DNA of 64,000 nt from Betaproteobacteria bacterium. Lineage in GTDB: Bacteria; Pseudomonadota; Gammaproteobacteria; Burkholderiales; SG8-41. The position numbers were made by a program, and so were the translations under genes. Of the stretch, positions 10,777 through 20,073 are shown piece after piece (within the stretch, counting starts at the first letter, position 1; each line of letters opens with the position of its first letter). A model generated the notes under the pieces. The model saw only the letters and a list, made by a program, of their open reading frames with translations. It ran no database searches and was not told the origin of the DNA. Location of the stretch: contig VGID01000010.1 in the NCBI GenBank assembly GCA_016868035.1, positions 24,850 through 88,849 on the forward strand. Reading direction: 5' to 3'.

Positions 10777-11411
10777 GGTCGCCCCCTCAGCTCGAAGCGA
10801 TTGGACATGCGCGCCCTGATGCGCTGATCGTGCGTGGCGATCACCAGGGTCGCGCCGCAGGCGCGCGCCTGCGAATCGAGCAGCTCGTAGGCCTGCTCGC
10901 ACCGCGCGTCGTCGAGGTTGGACGTCGGTTCGTCGGCGAGCAGGAGCTTCGGCCGGTTCACCACGGCGCGCGCTACGGCGACGCGCTGTGCCTGGCCGAA
11001 GGAAAGCTCGTGCGGGTAGGCATCGGCCTTGCCGGAGATATCAAGGGTCGTCAGCACCTCGCGCACCCGCGCCCCGTCCCGGGGCAGGCCGGAGAGATAC
11101 TGCGCGAGCAGGAGGTTATTCATGACCGTCAGGCTCGGCATGAGATGCAGGCGCTGCAGGACGATGCCGATGTGCTCGCCGCGGAAGCGGTCGAGAGCGG
11201 CGGGCTTGAGCGCCGCAAGATCCTGGCCCGCAATGCCCACGCTGCCGGAGGTGGGCCTGAGTATCCCTGCGAGTATGTGCAGCAGCGTCGTCTTGCCGCT
11301 GCCGGAGGGCCCGAGCACGAGCCAGTGCGCCCCCTGCGCGGCGCGCCATTCCGGCACTCTCAGCACCTCCCGCCCGTCGTACGCGTGGACCAGTTCGCGC
11401 AGCGCGAACAT
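10773..11411 (-). CDS. ABC transporter ATP-binding protein
   Basis: ATG at 11411; Walker A GPSGSGKTT, LSFGQAQRVAVARA, LLADEPTSNLD. Confidence 0.92.
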   Translation of the reverse strand: MFALRELVHAYDGREVLRVPEWRAAQGAHWLVLGPSGSGKTTLLHILAGILRPTSGSVGIAGQDLAALKPAALDRFRGEHIGIVLQRLHLMPSLTVMNNLLLAQYLSGLPRDGARVREVLTTLDISGKADAYPHELSFGQAQRVAVARAVVNRPKLLLADEPTSNLDDARCEQAYELLDSQARACGATLVIATHDQRIRARMSNRFELRGRP

Positions 11412-11467
11412 GCCCTCTCTCCTTTCGCCGCGGTCCCTGCTTGGAACGTCGCGCGCTCCAATGGTTC

Positions 11468-12178
11468 TCAATGCAGCAGCGAAAACGGCAGCGCGATCGC
11501 CGCGATGCCCGCTGCGATCAGCCCGATCTGCCACAGCGTGCTGCGCGTGTCGTTCGCCCGGTGCATGTCGGGCATCAGGTCGGCCACCGCGATATAGATG
11601 AAGCTCGCCGCCGCGAGCGCCAGCATGTACGGGGTCGCCTCGCGCGCGCCCTCCAGGGCGAAGTAGCCGAGGACCCCGCCCGCCACCGCGGTGAGGCTGG
11701 AAACCACGTTGAGCAGCAGCGCCTTCGCCTTGTCGTAGCCCGAGTGCAGCAGGATCAGGAAATCGCCGACCTCCTGTGGAATCTCGTGCGCGATGATCGC
11801 CGCGGTGGTCACGAGGCCCACGGTGACGTCCGTGAGAAACGCCGCCGCGATCAGGATCCCGTCCACGAAATTGTGGAAGCCGTCGCCGACGACGATCAGC
11901 AGGCCCGCGCGGCACGAGCCCGCGTGCGCGCCGTGGCCGCCGTCGTCGTCGTGGCGGTGGCGCCACAGCGCGGTCTTCTCCAGCAGGAAGAACGCCAGCA
12001 CCCCCGCGAGGGTGACGGCGAAGAGGCCCTCGATGCTGCCCGCCTGCATGAACGCCTCGGGGAGCAGGTGCAGGAACGCGGCGGCGAGCAGGGCGCCCGC
12101 GGCGAAGCTCACCATGCGCGGCACCCACGCCGAGAAAACCGCGAACGCGAACAGCGCCGCCGCGAGGACGCTGAGCAC
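11468..12178 (-). CDS. ZIP family metal transporter
   Basis: VVGDGFHNFVDGILIAAAF and HEIPQEVGDF ZIP motifs; true start may lie upstream of 12178. Confidence 0.88.
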   Translation of the reverse strand: MLSVLAAALFAFAVFSAWVPRMVSFAAGALLAAAFLHLLPEAFMQAGSIEGLFAVTLAGVLAFFLLEKTALWRHRHDDDGGHGAHAGSCRAGLLIVVGDGFHNFVDGILIAAAFLTDVTVGLVTTAAIIAHEIPQEVGDFLILLHSGYDKAKALLLNVVSSLTAVAGGVLGYFALEGAREATPYMLALAAASFIYIAVADLMPDMHRANDTRSTLWQIGLIAAGIAAIALPFSLLH

Positions 12179-12240
12179 GCCGCCCGCGAGGGTCGCGCCG
12201 ATGATCCATAGCAGGTTCGTTTCGATGGTGCGTCACCCGA

Positions 12241-12255
12241 TGCAAGCAAGTTGCA
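12241..12255. promoter_or_regulatory. Candidate Fur-family (Zur) operator upstream of ZIP gene: TGCAAG-CAA-GTTGCA
   Basis: Same spaced palindrome as at 12782-12796. Confidence 0.45.
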
Positions 12256-12291
12256 CTACGCGCCCGCGCCGGGCGCTGCCCGACCGTCCTC

Positions 12292-12759
12292 TCAGTGCCG
12301 GTGCCGCGCCGCGGGCGGCGCGCGGCGCGCAGGGCGGCACGCGGCGCACAGGCCCCTGACCGTGAGCTCCAGCTCCTGGGAGCGGTAGCCCTGAGGCAGG
12401 CGGAGGTTCCGCGCCGCGGCCACCTCGTCGAGGCAGATCACTTCCCCGCAGTCGCTGCAGTGGAAGTGGGCGTGCGTCCGGCCGTGCCCTTCGGCCGCGT
12501 TGAACCGCCAGACGCGATCGTCTCCGGCAATCTTGTGCGCCAGCCCGTTCGCAGTAAGCCATTCCAGCACCCGGTAGATCGTCACCCTGTCCATCCGCGG
12601 CCCGCGGTGCGCGCGCTGCTCGATCTCGTGGTGCGTCAGCGCGCGCGGTGCCGCCAGCAGAATCTTCAGCACCTCGACGCGCTGACGCGTCACCCGTGCG
12701 CCCGTGCGCTCAACCAGGGTCTCCGCGCGATCACGATCGGTCAGTGTCACCGCCCGCAT
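12292..12759 (-). CDS. Fur family transcriptional regulator, Zur-like
   Basis: TRQRVEVLKILL, HHEIEQRA, THAHFHCSDCGEVICLDE and CAAC metal-binding motifs. Confidence 0.88.
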   Translation of the reverse strand: MRAVTLTDRDRAETLVERTGARVTRQRVEVLKILLAAPRALTHHEIEQRAHRGPRMDRVTIYRVLEWLTANGLAHKIAGDDRVWRFNAAEGHGRTHAHFHCSDCGEVICLDEVAAARNLRLPQGYRSQELELTVRGLCAACRPARRAPPAARHRH

Positions 12760-12781
12760 TAGAACACGCTCGACGCAGTCC

Positions 12782-12796
12782 TGCAACTCTGTTGCA
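12782..12796. promoter_or_regulatory. Candidate Fur-family (Zur) operator: TGCAAC-TCT-GTTGCA
   Basis: Perfect 6-3-6 palindrome 23 nt upstream of the Fur-family start codon. Confidence 0.5.
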
Positions 12797-12849
12797 TTAG
12801 ACCGGTCGCGCCCGACGGCCGCCGACGGTCGCCCCGGTATACTGACCCG

Positions 12850-13101
12850 GTGAAATGGCTGCTGCTGTGCCTGATCGGCGCCTACCGGTTGCTGCTTTCG
12901 CCCTTTTTCGGGCAACAATGCCGGTTCTATCCGACGTGCTCCGAGTATGCGAAGGAGGCGATCGAGCGCCACGGGTCGCTGCGGGGCTCATGGCTGGCGG
13001 TGAGGCGGATCGCGCGCTGCGGGCCGTGGCATCCGGGCGGCCCGGACCCCGTCCCGCCCAAAGTCAAAAGGCGAAAGGCGAATGGCGAAAGTGACAATTA
13101 G
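12850..13101 (+). CDS. yidD: Membrane protein insertion efficiency factor YidD
   Basis: GTG start; [28 protein letters not shown]. Confidence 0.95.
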   Translation: MKWLLLCLIGAYRLLLSPFFGQQCRFYPTCSEYAKEAIERHGSLRGSWLAVRRIARCGPWHPGGPDPVPPKVKRRKANGESDN

Positions 13102-13162
13102 CGGCCGGCTCCGCCGGGTCTTGCCAACTTCCGCCTTTCGACTTTCGACTTCCGACTTGCCT
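13061..13162. repeat. Heptamer inverted repeat locus: AAGGCGA units ... CTTTCGA/CTTCCGA units
   Basis: Left arm 13061-13095 forms the 3' end of yidD; right arm 13121-13162. Confidence 0.9.
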
Positions 13163-13191
13163 TTGCCGCCTACTCCGTTCGGCGGCAAAGG
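13160..13191. terminator. Perfect 11-bp hairpin CCTTTGCCGCC/GGCGGCAAAGG at the convergent yidD/rlmI 3' ends
   Basis: Inverted repeat spanning the rlmI stop; no long T-run. Confidence 0.4.
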
Positions 13192-14351
13192 AGACCCTTC
13201 AGGTAGTCCCCTTCCGGAAAGTTCAGCGCGACCGGATGATCGGGGCCGGGTCCCGTTCTCCCGATGATCTGCGCTTGAACGCCCGCATCAAGCGCGGATC
13301 CGGCGACGATCTTCCGGAACAGGTCGGCCGTCACGCCCCCCGAGCACGAGAACGTGAAGAGCAGCCCCCCTGCACGCAATAGCTTGAAGGCGAGCAGATT
13401 GATGTCCTTGTAGCCGCGCGCGGCCTTCGCGGCCAGTGCCGCGGTCGGGGCGAACTTGGGCGGGTCGAGCACGATAAGGTCGAATCGCCTCCCTTCATCG
13501 AGAAATTTTCGTAGCAGGTGAAATACGTCGCCTTCGATCCAGTCCACGCCGGGGAGGCGATTAAGCTCCGCATTTTTCCGCGCCAAATCCAATGCATCGG
13601 CCGAGCTTTCCGCCGCGGTCACCGCGCGCGCTCCGCCGGCGGCCGCGTTCAGCGCGAATCCGCCCGTGTAGCTGAAGCAGTCGAGCACGTCGCGCCCGGA
13701 CGCGGCCGCGCGCACCTGCTGCCGGTTGACGCGCTGGTCGAGGTAGAAGCCGGTCTTGTGGCCATGTTCCAGGTCGACGCGGAACATGAGTCCATTTTCG
13801 GTAACGGTGATTTGCGTTGGCTGCGGGTCACCACGCAGAGGCCCGGTTGCCGCGGGCAAGCCTTCCAGGTTCCGCACCTCGGCGTCCGAGCGCTCCCAGA
13901 CGCGCGTGACTCCCGGCAGCGCGGCAAGTGTGTCGGCGATGGCCTCGCGCCAGTGCTCCGCGCCCGCGCTCGAGAGCTGAAGTACGATCGTACTGGCGTA
14001 ACGGTCGGCGACGATGCCCGGCAGCCCGTCGGATTCCGCGTGCACCAGGCGCACGGCGTCCGTCGCGCCGGGATTCAACAGCGTCTGGCGCTGATCCACG
14101 GCTTGCTTGATGCATTCGTTAAAAAACGCGCCGTCTATGGCGCGTTTTTCCCAGTCCCAGACGCGCGCGACGATCTGGGAACGGGGGCTGTAGGCCGCAA
14201 CGGCCAGGAACGCCCCGGATGAGGAGCGCACCTCGACCGTTTCTCCGGCGCCCGGCTCGCCCTCGACCCGGGCTACCGCGCCCGAGAACACCCATGGATG
14301 GCGGCGCTTGAGCGACTTCTCGCGCCCGGGCTTGAGGATCAGCTTTTTCAA
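13170..14351 (-). CDS. rlmI: 23S rRNA m5C methyltransferase family (RlmI-like, PUA domain)
   Basis: TTG start (MKKLILKPGREKSLKRRHPWVFSGAV); DCFSYTGGFALNAAAGGA; LDPPKFAP. Confidence 0.88.
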   Translation of the reverse strand: MKKLILKPGREKSLKRRHPWVFSGAVARVEGEPGAGETVEVRSSSGAFLAVAAYSPRSQIVARVWDWEKRAIDGAFFNECIKQAVDQRQTLLNPGATDAVRLVHAESDGLPGIVADRYASTIVLQLSSAGAEHWREAIADTLAALPGVTRVWERSDAEVRNLEGLPAATGPLRGDPQPTQITVTENGLMFRVDLEHGHKTGFYLDQRVNRQQVRAAASGRDVLDCFSYTGGFALNAAAGGARAVTAAESSADALDLARKNAELNRLPGVDWIEGDVFHLLRKFLDEGRRFDLIVLDPPKFAPTAALAAKAARGYKDINLLAFKLLRAGGLLFTFSCSGGVTADLFRKIVAGSALDAGVQAQIIGRTGPGPDHPVALNFPEGDYLKGLLCRRTE

Positions 14352-14356
14352 GAGCG

Positions 14357-14448
14357 GTAAATGGTGAATCGTGAATCGACTAACCCGAGACGCGAACTCC
14401 GGGAACCGGACGGAGTGTCCACTCACTCCTCATCACTCACCAGTCACG
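14357..14448. repeat. Heptamer inverted repeat locus: GTGAATC units ... ACTCACC/AGTCACG units
   Basis: 14357-14377 and 14421-14448, between rlmI and xerC. Confidence 0.82.
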
Positions 14449-15367
14449 ATTTTTTCTTGGCGCGAGGGTGTGCGGCGTCGTAGACCTTCGCCAAGTGCTG
14501 GAAGTCGAGGTGCGTGTATACCTGCGTGGTCGAGACGCTCGCATGCCCCAGCATGTCCTGCACCGCGCGCAGGTCTCCGCTCGACTGCAGCAGGTGCGAG
14601 GCGAACGAATGGCGCAGCACGTGCGGGTACACCTTGCCGGCGAGCCCGAGCTTCTTTCCCCACTGCCTGACCCGTTGCTGCACCGCCCGCGCGCCGAGCG
14701 GCGCGCCGCTCCGCGCCACGAACAGCGCGTTCACTTCCGGGCGCGCGAGCCGCTCGCGCTCGTCGAGCCATGCCTTGAGCGCCGTGAGCGCGAAGCTGCC
14801 CACCGGCACGACGCGCGTCTTCGCGCCTTTGCCCGTGACGCGCACCGTCGCGTCCCGGAAGCTGACGTCGTCCGCCACGAGCGAGGTCAGCTCGGAGAGC
14901 CGCAGCCCGGAGGAATAGAGCAGCTCCAGCATCGCCCGGTCGCGCACCGCGAGCGCGTCGCCAGCGCCAAGTTCCATCAACCTTCCGGCCTCGTCCGGCG
15001 AGAGCGCGTGCGGCAGTCGCTTGGGCGTCCTCGGAGGGCGGATACCCACGCAGGGATTCTGTGCGAACCCATGGTCCCGGGCGAGGTAATTGAAAAAGCC
15101 GCGCCAAGCCGAGAGCATGCGCGCGAGCGTCTTGCCATGCAGCCCTCTTGCGTGCAGCTGTGCAACGAAGCGCCGCACTTCGTGCACCTCGAGGCGCTTG
15201 AGCGAAGTGCCCTCCGCCAGGCCGAGTAGCACGCCGATGTCGCGCGCGTACGCCTCGATGGTGTGCCGGCTCACCCGGCGCTCGTGCTCGAGATGTCCGA
15301 GGTAGCTCTGGAGCAACGCGCTCGCGGCCCCGCGTTGCGTGTTTTCTCCCCCCCAGTTAGCGCCCAC
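14444..15367 (-). CDS. xerC: Tyrosine recombinase XerC
   Basis: ELLYSSGLRLSEL, HVLRHSFASHLLQSSGDLRAVQDMLGHASVSTTQVYTHLD. Confidence 0.95.
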   Translation of the reverse strand: MGANWGGENTQRGAASALLQSYLGHLEHERRVSRHTIEAYARDIGVLLGLAEGTSLKRLEVHEVRRFVAQLHARGLHGKTLARMLSAWRGFFNYLARDHGFAQNPCVGIRPPRTPKRLPHALSPDEAGRLMELGAGDALAVRDRAMLELLYSSGLRLSELTSLVADDVSFRDATVRVTGKGAKTRVVPVGSFALTALKAWLDERERLARPEVNALFVARSGAPLGARAVQQRVRQWGKKLGLAGKVYPHVLRHSFASHLLQSSGDLRAVQDMLGHASVSTTQVYTHLDFQHLAKVYDAAHPRAKKKS

Positions 15368-15445
15368 TTACCTGCCTAACCGCTTGTTTCGCGGCAGGTT
15401 GCCGGGGAAACCCCTGTTCGCTGCCCGCTGCCTGCTGCGCACCGG

Positions 15446-16093
15446 TCATTGCAGGTGACGTACGACGGCGGCGGCGATCAGGTCGCCCATTCGCTTGAGG
15501 TAGAGCGTGCCCATCTCGGGGTAGAACCGCTGCGGGTCCTCGCTTGCCAGTGCGAGCAGCCCGAACGTCTCACGGTCGCGCAACGGCACATAGGAAAACG
15601 AGCGCAGGTGCGCACCCGCCTCGCCGAACAGTGCCGCGGTGTCTACCACGGCGTGGCTGCTGCAGTAGGGTTGAGTGAGGCTCGCTGCGAACTCCCGCGA
15701 GGCCTCGCTCACGGGATCGAACTCCGGCAACCCGGCATGTCCATCGGCGCGCCAGGCGCGCAGCGCCACGTGCGGCACCGCGAAGTCCTCGCGCAGGCTC
15801 AGATAGACGGCGTTGAGCAGCGAGCGGATGTCGGTCGAGGCCAGCAGCGCGAGCGACATGCGATGGACCTTCTCGCTGATCGCGTCGTTTTCCTCGCCGA
15901 ACTGGATCACGTCGCGCAGCTTGCCTTCGAGCTGCTTGCCCTTCTCGCGCAGCGTCAGGATCTGCCGCTCGCTGATCGAGATCGCGCGCCCGCCGTGCGG
16001 ATGCGGGATGTAGATCTCGGACAGGATGTCGGCATAGTTTTCGAAGAATTCCGGGTGTTCCTTCAAATAGCCTGCGACTTCGTCGGCTTTCAT
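15446..16093 (-). CDS. DUF484 family protein
   Basis: MKADEVAGYLKEHPEFFENYADIL, typical dapF/xerC neighbour. Confidence 0.9.
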   Translation of the reverse strand: MKADEVAGYLKEHPEFFENYADILSEIYIPHPHGGRAISISERQILTLREKGKQLEGKLRDVIQFGEENDAISEKVHRMSLALLASTDIRSLLNAVYLSLREDFAVPHVALRAWRADGHAGLPEFDPVSEASREFAASLTQPYCSSHAVVDTAALFGEAGAHLRSFSYVPLRDRETFGLLALASEDPQRFYPEMGTLYLKRMGDLIAAAVVRHLQ

Positions 16094-16123
16094 TGCGCTC
16101 CCTTGATCCGCTTGCAGTCTATA

Positions 16124-16208
16124 CAGTGGGCAGTTGGCAGTAACACCGTTTCGTCGCGCCTGCGGCTCCTTGCCGCAAACTGCGAACTGACCGCTGCCCA
16201 CTTACAGT
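16124..16208. repeat. Degenerate heptamer inverted repeat locus: CAGTNNN units ... NNNACTG units
   Basis: CAGTGGG CAGTTGG CAGTAAC 16124-16144; CAAACTG CGAACTG ACCGCTG CCCACTT ACAGTTC about 16176-16208. Confidence 0.65.
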
Positions 16209-17032
16209 TCGATCTCGCCTTCGAACACGGTCACCGCCGGACCCGTCATCATCACCGCGGCGCCTTCATGCGCCCATGATATACCGAGGTCGCCGCCGCG
16301 CGTGCTTACCGTGACGCTCCGGTCGAGCAGGCCGCGCGCAATCCCGGCCGCGACCGCCGCGCAAGCGCCCGTGCCGCAGGAGAGGGTTTCGCCCGCGCCG
16401 CGCTCGAACACGCGCAGCCGGATATGGCCGCGGCCGAGCACCTGCATGTAGCCCGCGTTGACCCGCTGCGGAAAGCGCGGATGGCGCTCGATCAGCGGGC
16501 CCTCGGCAGCGACCGGCGCCCGGTCCACGTCCGGCACGACCTGCACGGCATGCGGATTGCCCATCGAGACCGCGCTGATCTCGACGCGCTTTGCGTCGAG
16601 CTCCAGCTCGTATACGGGCGCGCGCCGCTCGGCCACGAAGGGGATGCGCGCGGGCTCGAACTCCGGTGCGCCCATGTCCACGGTCACCTGTCCGTCCGGC
16701 TCGAGCCGCGGCACGATCACCCCGCCGCGCGTGCCCACGCGGATCTCGGTCTTGGCGCTGAGCCCCTTCTCGTGCACGTAGCGCACGAAGCACCGCGCGC
16801 CATTGCCGCATTGCTCCACCTCGCCGCCATCGGCGTTGAAGATGCGGTAGTAGAAATCGGTGCCGGCCTCACGCGGCGGCTCGACCTGCAGCATCTGGTC
16901 GCAGCCGATTCCCAGGTGCCGGTCGGCAATCCGGCGTAGTTGCCCGGGGCTGAGGGCCAAAGGCCGGGCGAGCGCATCCAATACCACGAAATCGTTACCC
17001 AGACCGTGCATTTTAGTGAATTTTAGACGCAT
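16202..17032 (-). CDS. dapF: Diaminopimelate epimerase
   Basis: [31 protein letters not shown]. Confidence 0.97.
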   Translation of the reverse strand: MRLKFTKMHGLGNDFVVLDALARPLALSPGQLRRIADRHLGIGCDQMLQVEPPREAGTDFYYRIFNADGGEVEQCGNGARCFVRYVHEKGLSAKTEIRVGTRGGVIVPRLEPDGQVTVDMGAPEFEPARIPFVAERRAPVYELELDAKRVEISAVSMGNPHAVQVVPDVDRAPVAAEGPLIERHPRFPQRVNAGYMQVLGRGHIRLRVFERGAGETLSCGTGACAAVAAGIARGLLDRSVTVSTRGGDLGISWAHEGAAVMMTGPAVTVFEGEIEL

Positions 17033-17446
17033 TTAGCTGCAGAATCGCAGATAATCACGGTAGATACACCGGTCCATAACCACCGTCATGCCCCCGCGCA
17101 GGGCCCGCACCGCAGCGCGGTCATTGATGATACCTTCTTGAATCCAAATGGCTTTCAGACCAAGCGCCAGGCACTCGCCCACCACGCCGTCGATGTGCTC
17201 CGCCCGGCGGAACACGTTCACGAGGTCGATGGCAACCGGCACCTCGCTCAGCGCGCCGTAGGCCTTCGCCCCGAGCACCTCGGCAACGCCCGGGTGCACC
17301 GGGATGATGTTGAATCCGTAGCCCTGCATCGCGCGCGCGACGCCATGGCTCGGGCGCCAGGGGTGCGGCGAGAGCCCGACCACGGCAATGTTCCGCACCC
17401 GCTTCAGCAACGCGCAGCGCTCCCGCTCGTCCGGATTCTCAAACAT
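17033..17446 (-). CDS. CoA-binding domain protein (YccU-like)
   Basis: VRNIAVVGLSPHPWRPSHGVARAMQGYGFNIIPVHPG. Confidence 0.88.
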   Translation of the reverse strand: MFENPDERERCALLKRVRNIAVVGLSPHPWRPSHGVARAMQGYGFNIIPVHPGVAEVLGAKAYGALSEVPVAIDLVNVFRRAEHIDGVVGECLALGLKAIWIQEGIINDRAAVRALRGGMTVVMDRCIYRDYLRFCS

Positions 17447-18107
17447 GGCCCCATGCCAGCCAGTGGCGATCGCTCACGACCTCGACCCGCAGGTGCGCGA
17501 GCGCGGCTACCCGAAGCTGTTCCCTCACTTCTTCCGCGCGGTACGCGGCGAGCAGGGAATGGGAGAAATCGCGCCGCAGAACGGGCGGCGCATCCGCGGC
17601 GTGCAGCTGGACGAGCTGGCGCACCGCCTCGTGCGATTCCGGTCGCATCAGGTCCATCACCAGCACCGGCGCCCCGCGCTCCGCGGCCGCCGCCACAGTC
17701 TGCCACAGCACAAGGGGCTCGGCCAGATGATGGAGCAGGCTGTTGCTGATGACCGCGTCATAGCCCGCGCCGGCAAGACCCGCCGCCGGCAGCCGCAGCC
17801 GGCGCAACGCGATCCTCGATGAAAGCGCCGCGCGCGCGACCGCGTCCCGTCCATGACGCAGCATCGCTGCAGCCCCGTCCACGCCCTCGAGCATCGCCCC
17901 GGGAAAAGCGCGGGCAAAGCGGATGGTGACGTCGGCCGGCCCGCAGCCGAGATCGAGCACGCGTCCGCCCGCGAAGGCGGGGAAACACCGCCGGAAGTGC
18001 TCGACGAATGCCTGGTGCGGCTCCGAGAAGTCGGCCGCCGCGTAGGCCGCCGCTTGCTCCGGATCTTCCATCAGTTCGGGCTCGGGAACCCGCTCGATGG
18101 CGCTCAA
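17439..18107 (-). CDS. Class I SAM-dependent methyltransferase
   Basis: VLDLGCGPADVTIRFARAFPGAMLEGVDGA; likely TTG start overlapping upstream gene. Confidence 0.8.
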   Translation of the reverse strand: MSAIERVPEPELMEDPEQAAAYAAADFSEPHQAFVEHFRRCFPAFAGGRVLDLGCGPADVTIRFARAFPGAMLEGVDGAAAMLRHGRDAVARAALSSRIALRRLRLPAAGLAGAGYDAVISNSLLHHLAEPLVLWQTVAAAAERGAPVLVMDLMRPESHEAVRQLVQLHAADAPPVLRRDFSHSLLAAYRAEEVREQLRVAALAHLRVEVVSDRHWLAWGHV

Positions 18108-18970
18108 TAGAGCCTCTCCTCCCCCGGCGGGCGCGTCTTGAAGCGCTTGTGAAGCCAGAAGTATTGCTCGGGCATTTCGAGCACGCGCTCCTCGATGAAT
18201 GCGTTCATCCGCCTCGTGTCGCGCTCGAGGTCCTCGCTCGGGAAGTCGCGCCAGGCCGGATAGAACGTGAGCACGTACCCGTCTGCGCCCGGAAGCTGGC
18301 GCGTGACCGCTGGCACCACCACCGCATCGGCCAGGCGCGCGATGCGCGAGAGCCCCGTAACGGTGGCGGCCGGCACGCCAAAGAAGGGTAAGAAGATCGA
18401 GTCGCGGTCGCCAAAATCCATGTCGGGCAGGTAGTAGAACGGCAGGCCCGCGCGCATCGCCTTGACCACGGGCCGGATCCCGTCCTGCCGCGAGTAGAGC
18501 TCGGGGACGACGAAGCGCGTGCGCCCGCGGTAGAGCAGCGCGTCCACGGCCGGGTCCTTCTGGCGGCTGTAGACCGAAACCAGCGGGAAATCCGCGGTGA
18601 GGCGGATGCCCCCCATGTCGAGGCCGACGAAGTGCGGGGCGAGCCAGATCACCGGCCGATCCGCGACCGCGCGCCAGTGCTCCAGCCCCTCGATGCGCAC
18701 GAGCTCGTGCACCCGCGCTTTGGCAGACCACCACAGCACCCCATGCTCCAGAACGCTGCGGCCGAATGCGCGGAAGTGCCGGCGCGCGAGGCTGCGCCGC
18801 CGGGCCTCGTCCCATTGCGGGAAACACAGCCGCAGGTTGGTCAGCGCCACGCGGCGCCGCTCGCGCCCCAGCCCATAGAACACCATTCCCGCTGCCCCAC
18901 CCAGGCGGGCAAGCGCTCGGAGGGGCAGGAAGTGCAGGAGCCACAGCAGGAAAATCGCGACCCGCGTCAT
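18104..18970 (-). CDS. Lipid A biosynthesis acyltransferase (LpxL/HtrB family)
   Basis: NLRLCFPQWDEARRRSLARRHF; APHFVGLDMGGIRL. Confidence 0.88.
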   Translation of the reverse strand: MTRVAIFLLWLLHFLPLRALARLGGAAGMVFYGLGRERRRVALTNLRLCFPQWDEARRRSLARRHFRAFGRSVLEHGVLWWSAKARVHELVRIEGLEHWRAVADRPVIWLAPHFVGLDMGGIRLTADFPLVSVYSRQKDPAVDALLYRGRTRFVVPELYSRQDGIRPVVKAMRAGLPFYYLPDMDFGDRDSIFLPFFGVPAATVTGLSRIARLADAVVVPAVTRQLPGADGYVLTFYPAWRDFPSEDLERDTRRMNAFIEERVLEMPEQYFWLHKRFKTRPPGEERLY

Positions 18971-20073
18971 GCGCCCGGCCCGGCGTGCTCGAGCACGATG
19001 TGCGCAACCCTCGCGATCTGCTCCTCTGTGAGCTCCGGGTACATCGGCAGGGACAGCACGCGCGCCGCCGCGCGCTCCGCCACCGGCAGCGACACGCCCG
19101 CGTTGTCGGCCGCGTAGACTTCCTGCTGGTGCAGCGGCACCGGATAGTAGATCGCGCTCGCGATGCCCGCGGCCGCGAGGCCGGCCCGGATCGCGTCGCG
19201 CCGGTCGGCCTGGATCGTGTACTGGTGAAAGACGTGCAGCCCTTTCCCGTCCTGCACTGGAGTGGCGACGCGGCCCCCGGCGAGATGGCGGCTGTAGCGC
19301 GCTGCGTTCTCCCGGCGGGCCCGGTTGAACGCGTCGAGGCGCCGGAGCTTCACGCGCAGCACTGCCGCTTGCAGCTCGTCGAGCCGGCTGTTGTAGCCGA
19401 TGACCGAGTGGCGGTAGGTTCCGGTGCGCCCGTGGTCGCGATAAACGCGCGCGCTGCGCGCGATTTTCTCGTCGTTGGTCACCAGCATGCCGCCGTCTCC
19501 GCACGCCCCCAGGTTCTTGCTGGGGTAGAAAGAAAAGCACCCGGCATCGCCATACGCCCCCGACTTGCGTCCGCCGTACTCGGCCCCGAACGACTGGGCG
19601 CAATCCTCGATGAGTTTCAACCCGTGATGGCCGCACAGCGCGGCCAGTGGCGCGAGATCCGCCGGCTGGCCGTAGAGGTGCACTGGCAGGATCGCGCGGG
19701 TGCGTTTCGTGATCGCCCGCTCGACGCGCGCCGGGTCGAGGTTGAGGCTCGCCGGGTCGATGTCCACGAACACCGGGCGCGCGCCCGTGTAGGAGACGGC
19801 GCCTGCACTGGCGATGAAGGTAAAGGCGGTGGTGATGACCTCGTCTCCGGGGCCGATTCCGGCCGCGCGCACCGCGAGATGCAGCGCGTCGGTCCCGCTG
19901 GCGCAGGAGATCGCGTGCGCCACTCCGCAGTAAGCGGCCACTTCCCGTTCCAGTGCCTCCACGTTGGGGCCGAGTATGAACTTTCCCGAGCGGATGACCC
20001 CCGCAAACGCCGCTTCGAGCTCGTCCCCGATTGCCGCGTGCTGGGCGTTGAGGTCGACCATCGGGATGTTCAT
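18967..20073 (-). CDS. DegT/DnrJ/EryC1/StrS family aminotransferase (GnnB candidate)
   Basis: MVDLNAQHAAIGDELEAAF; IEDCAQSFGAEYGGRKSG; SFYPSKNLGACGDGGM PLP-Lys motif. Confidence 0.9.
   Translation of the reverse strand: MNIPMVDLNAQHAAIGDELEAAFAGVIRSGKFILGPNVEALEREVAAYCGVAHAISCASGTDALHLAVRAAGIGPGDEVITTAFTFIASAGAVSYTGARPVFVDIDPASLNLDPARVERAITKRTRAILPVHLYGQPADLAPLAALCGHHGLKLIEDCAQSFGAEYGGRKSGAYGDAGCFSFYPSKNLGACGDGGMLVTNDEKIARSARVYRDHGRTGTYRHSVIGYNSRLDELQAAVLRVKLRRLDAFNRARRENAARYSRHLAGGRVATPVQDGKGLHVFHQYTIQADRRDAIRAGLAAAGIASAIYYPVPLHQQEVYAADNAGVSLPVAERAAARVLSLPMYPELTEEQIARVAHIVLEHAGPGA

Noticed and set aside
15413-15447. Additional heptamer array (GTTCGCTGCCCGCTGCCTGCTGCG)
   Set aside because: Only about three degenerate units and no clear inverted arm; too weak to list as a feature.
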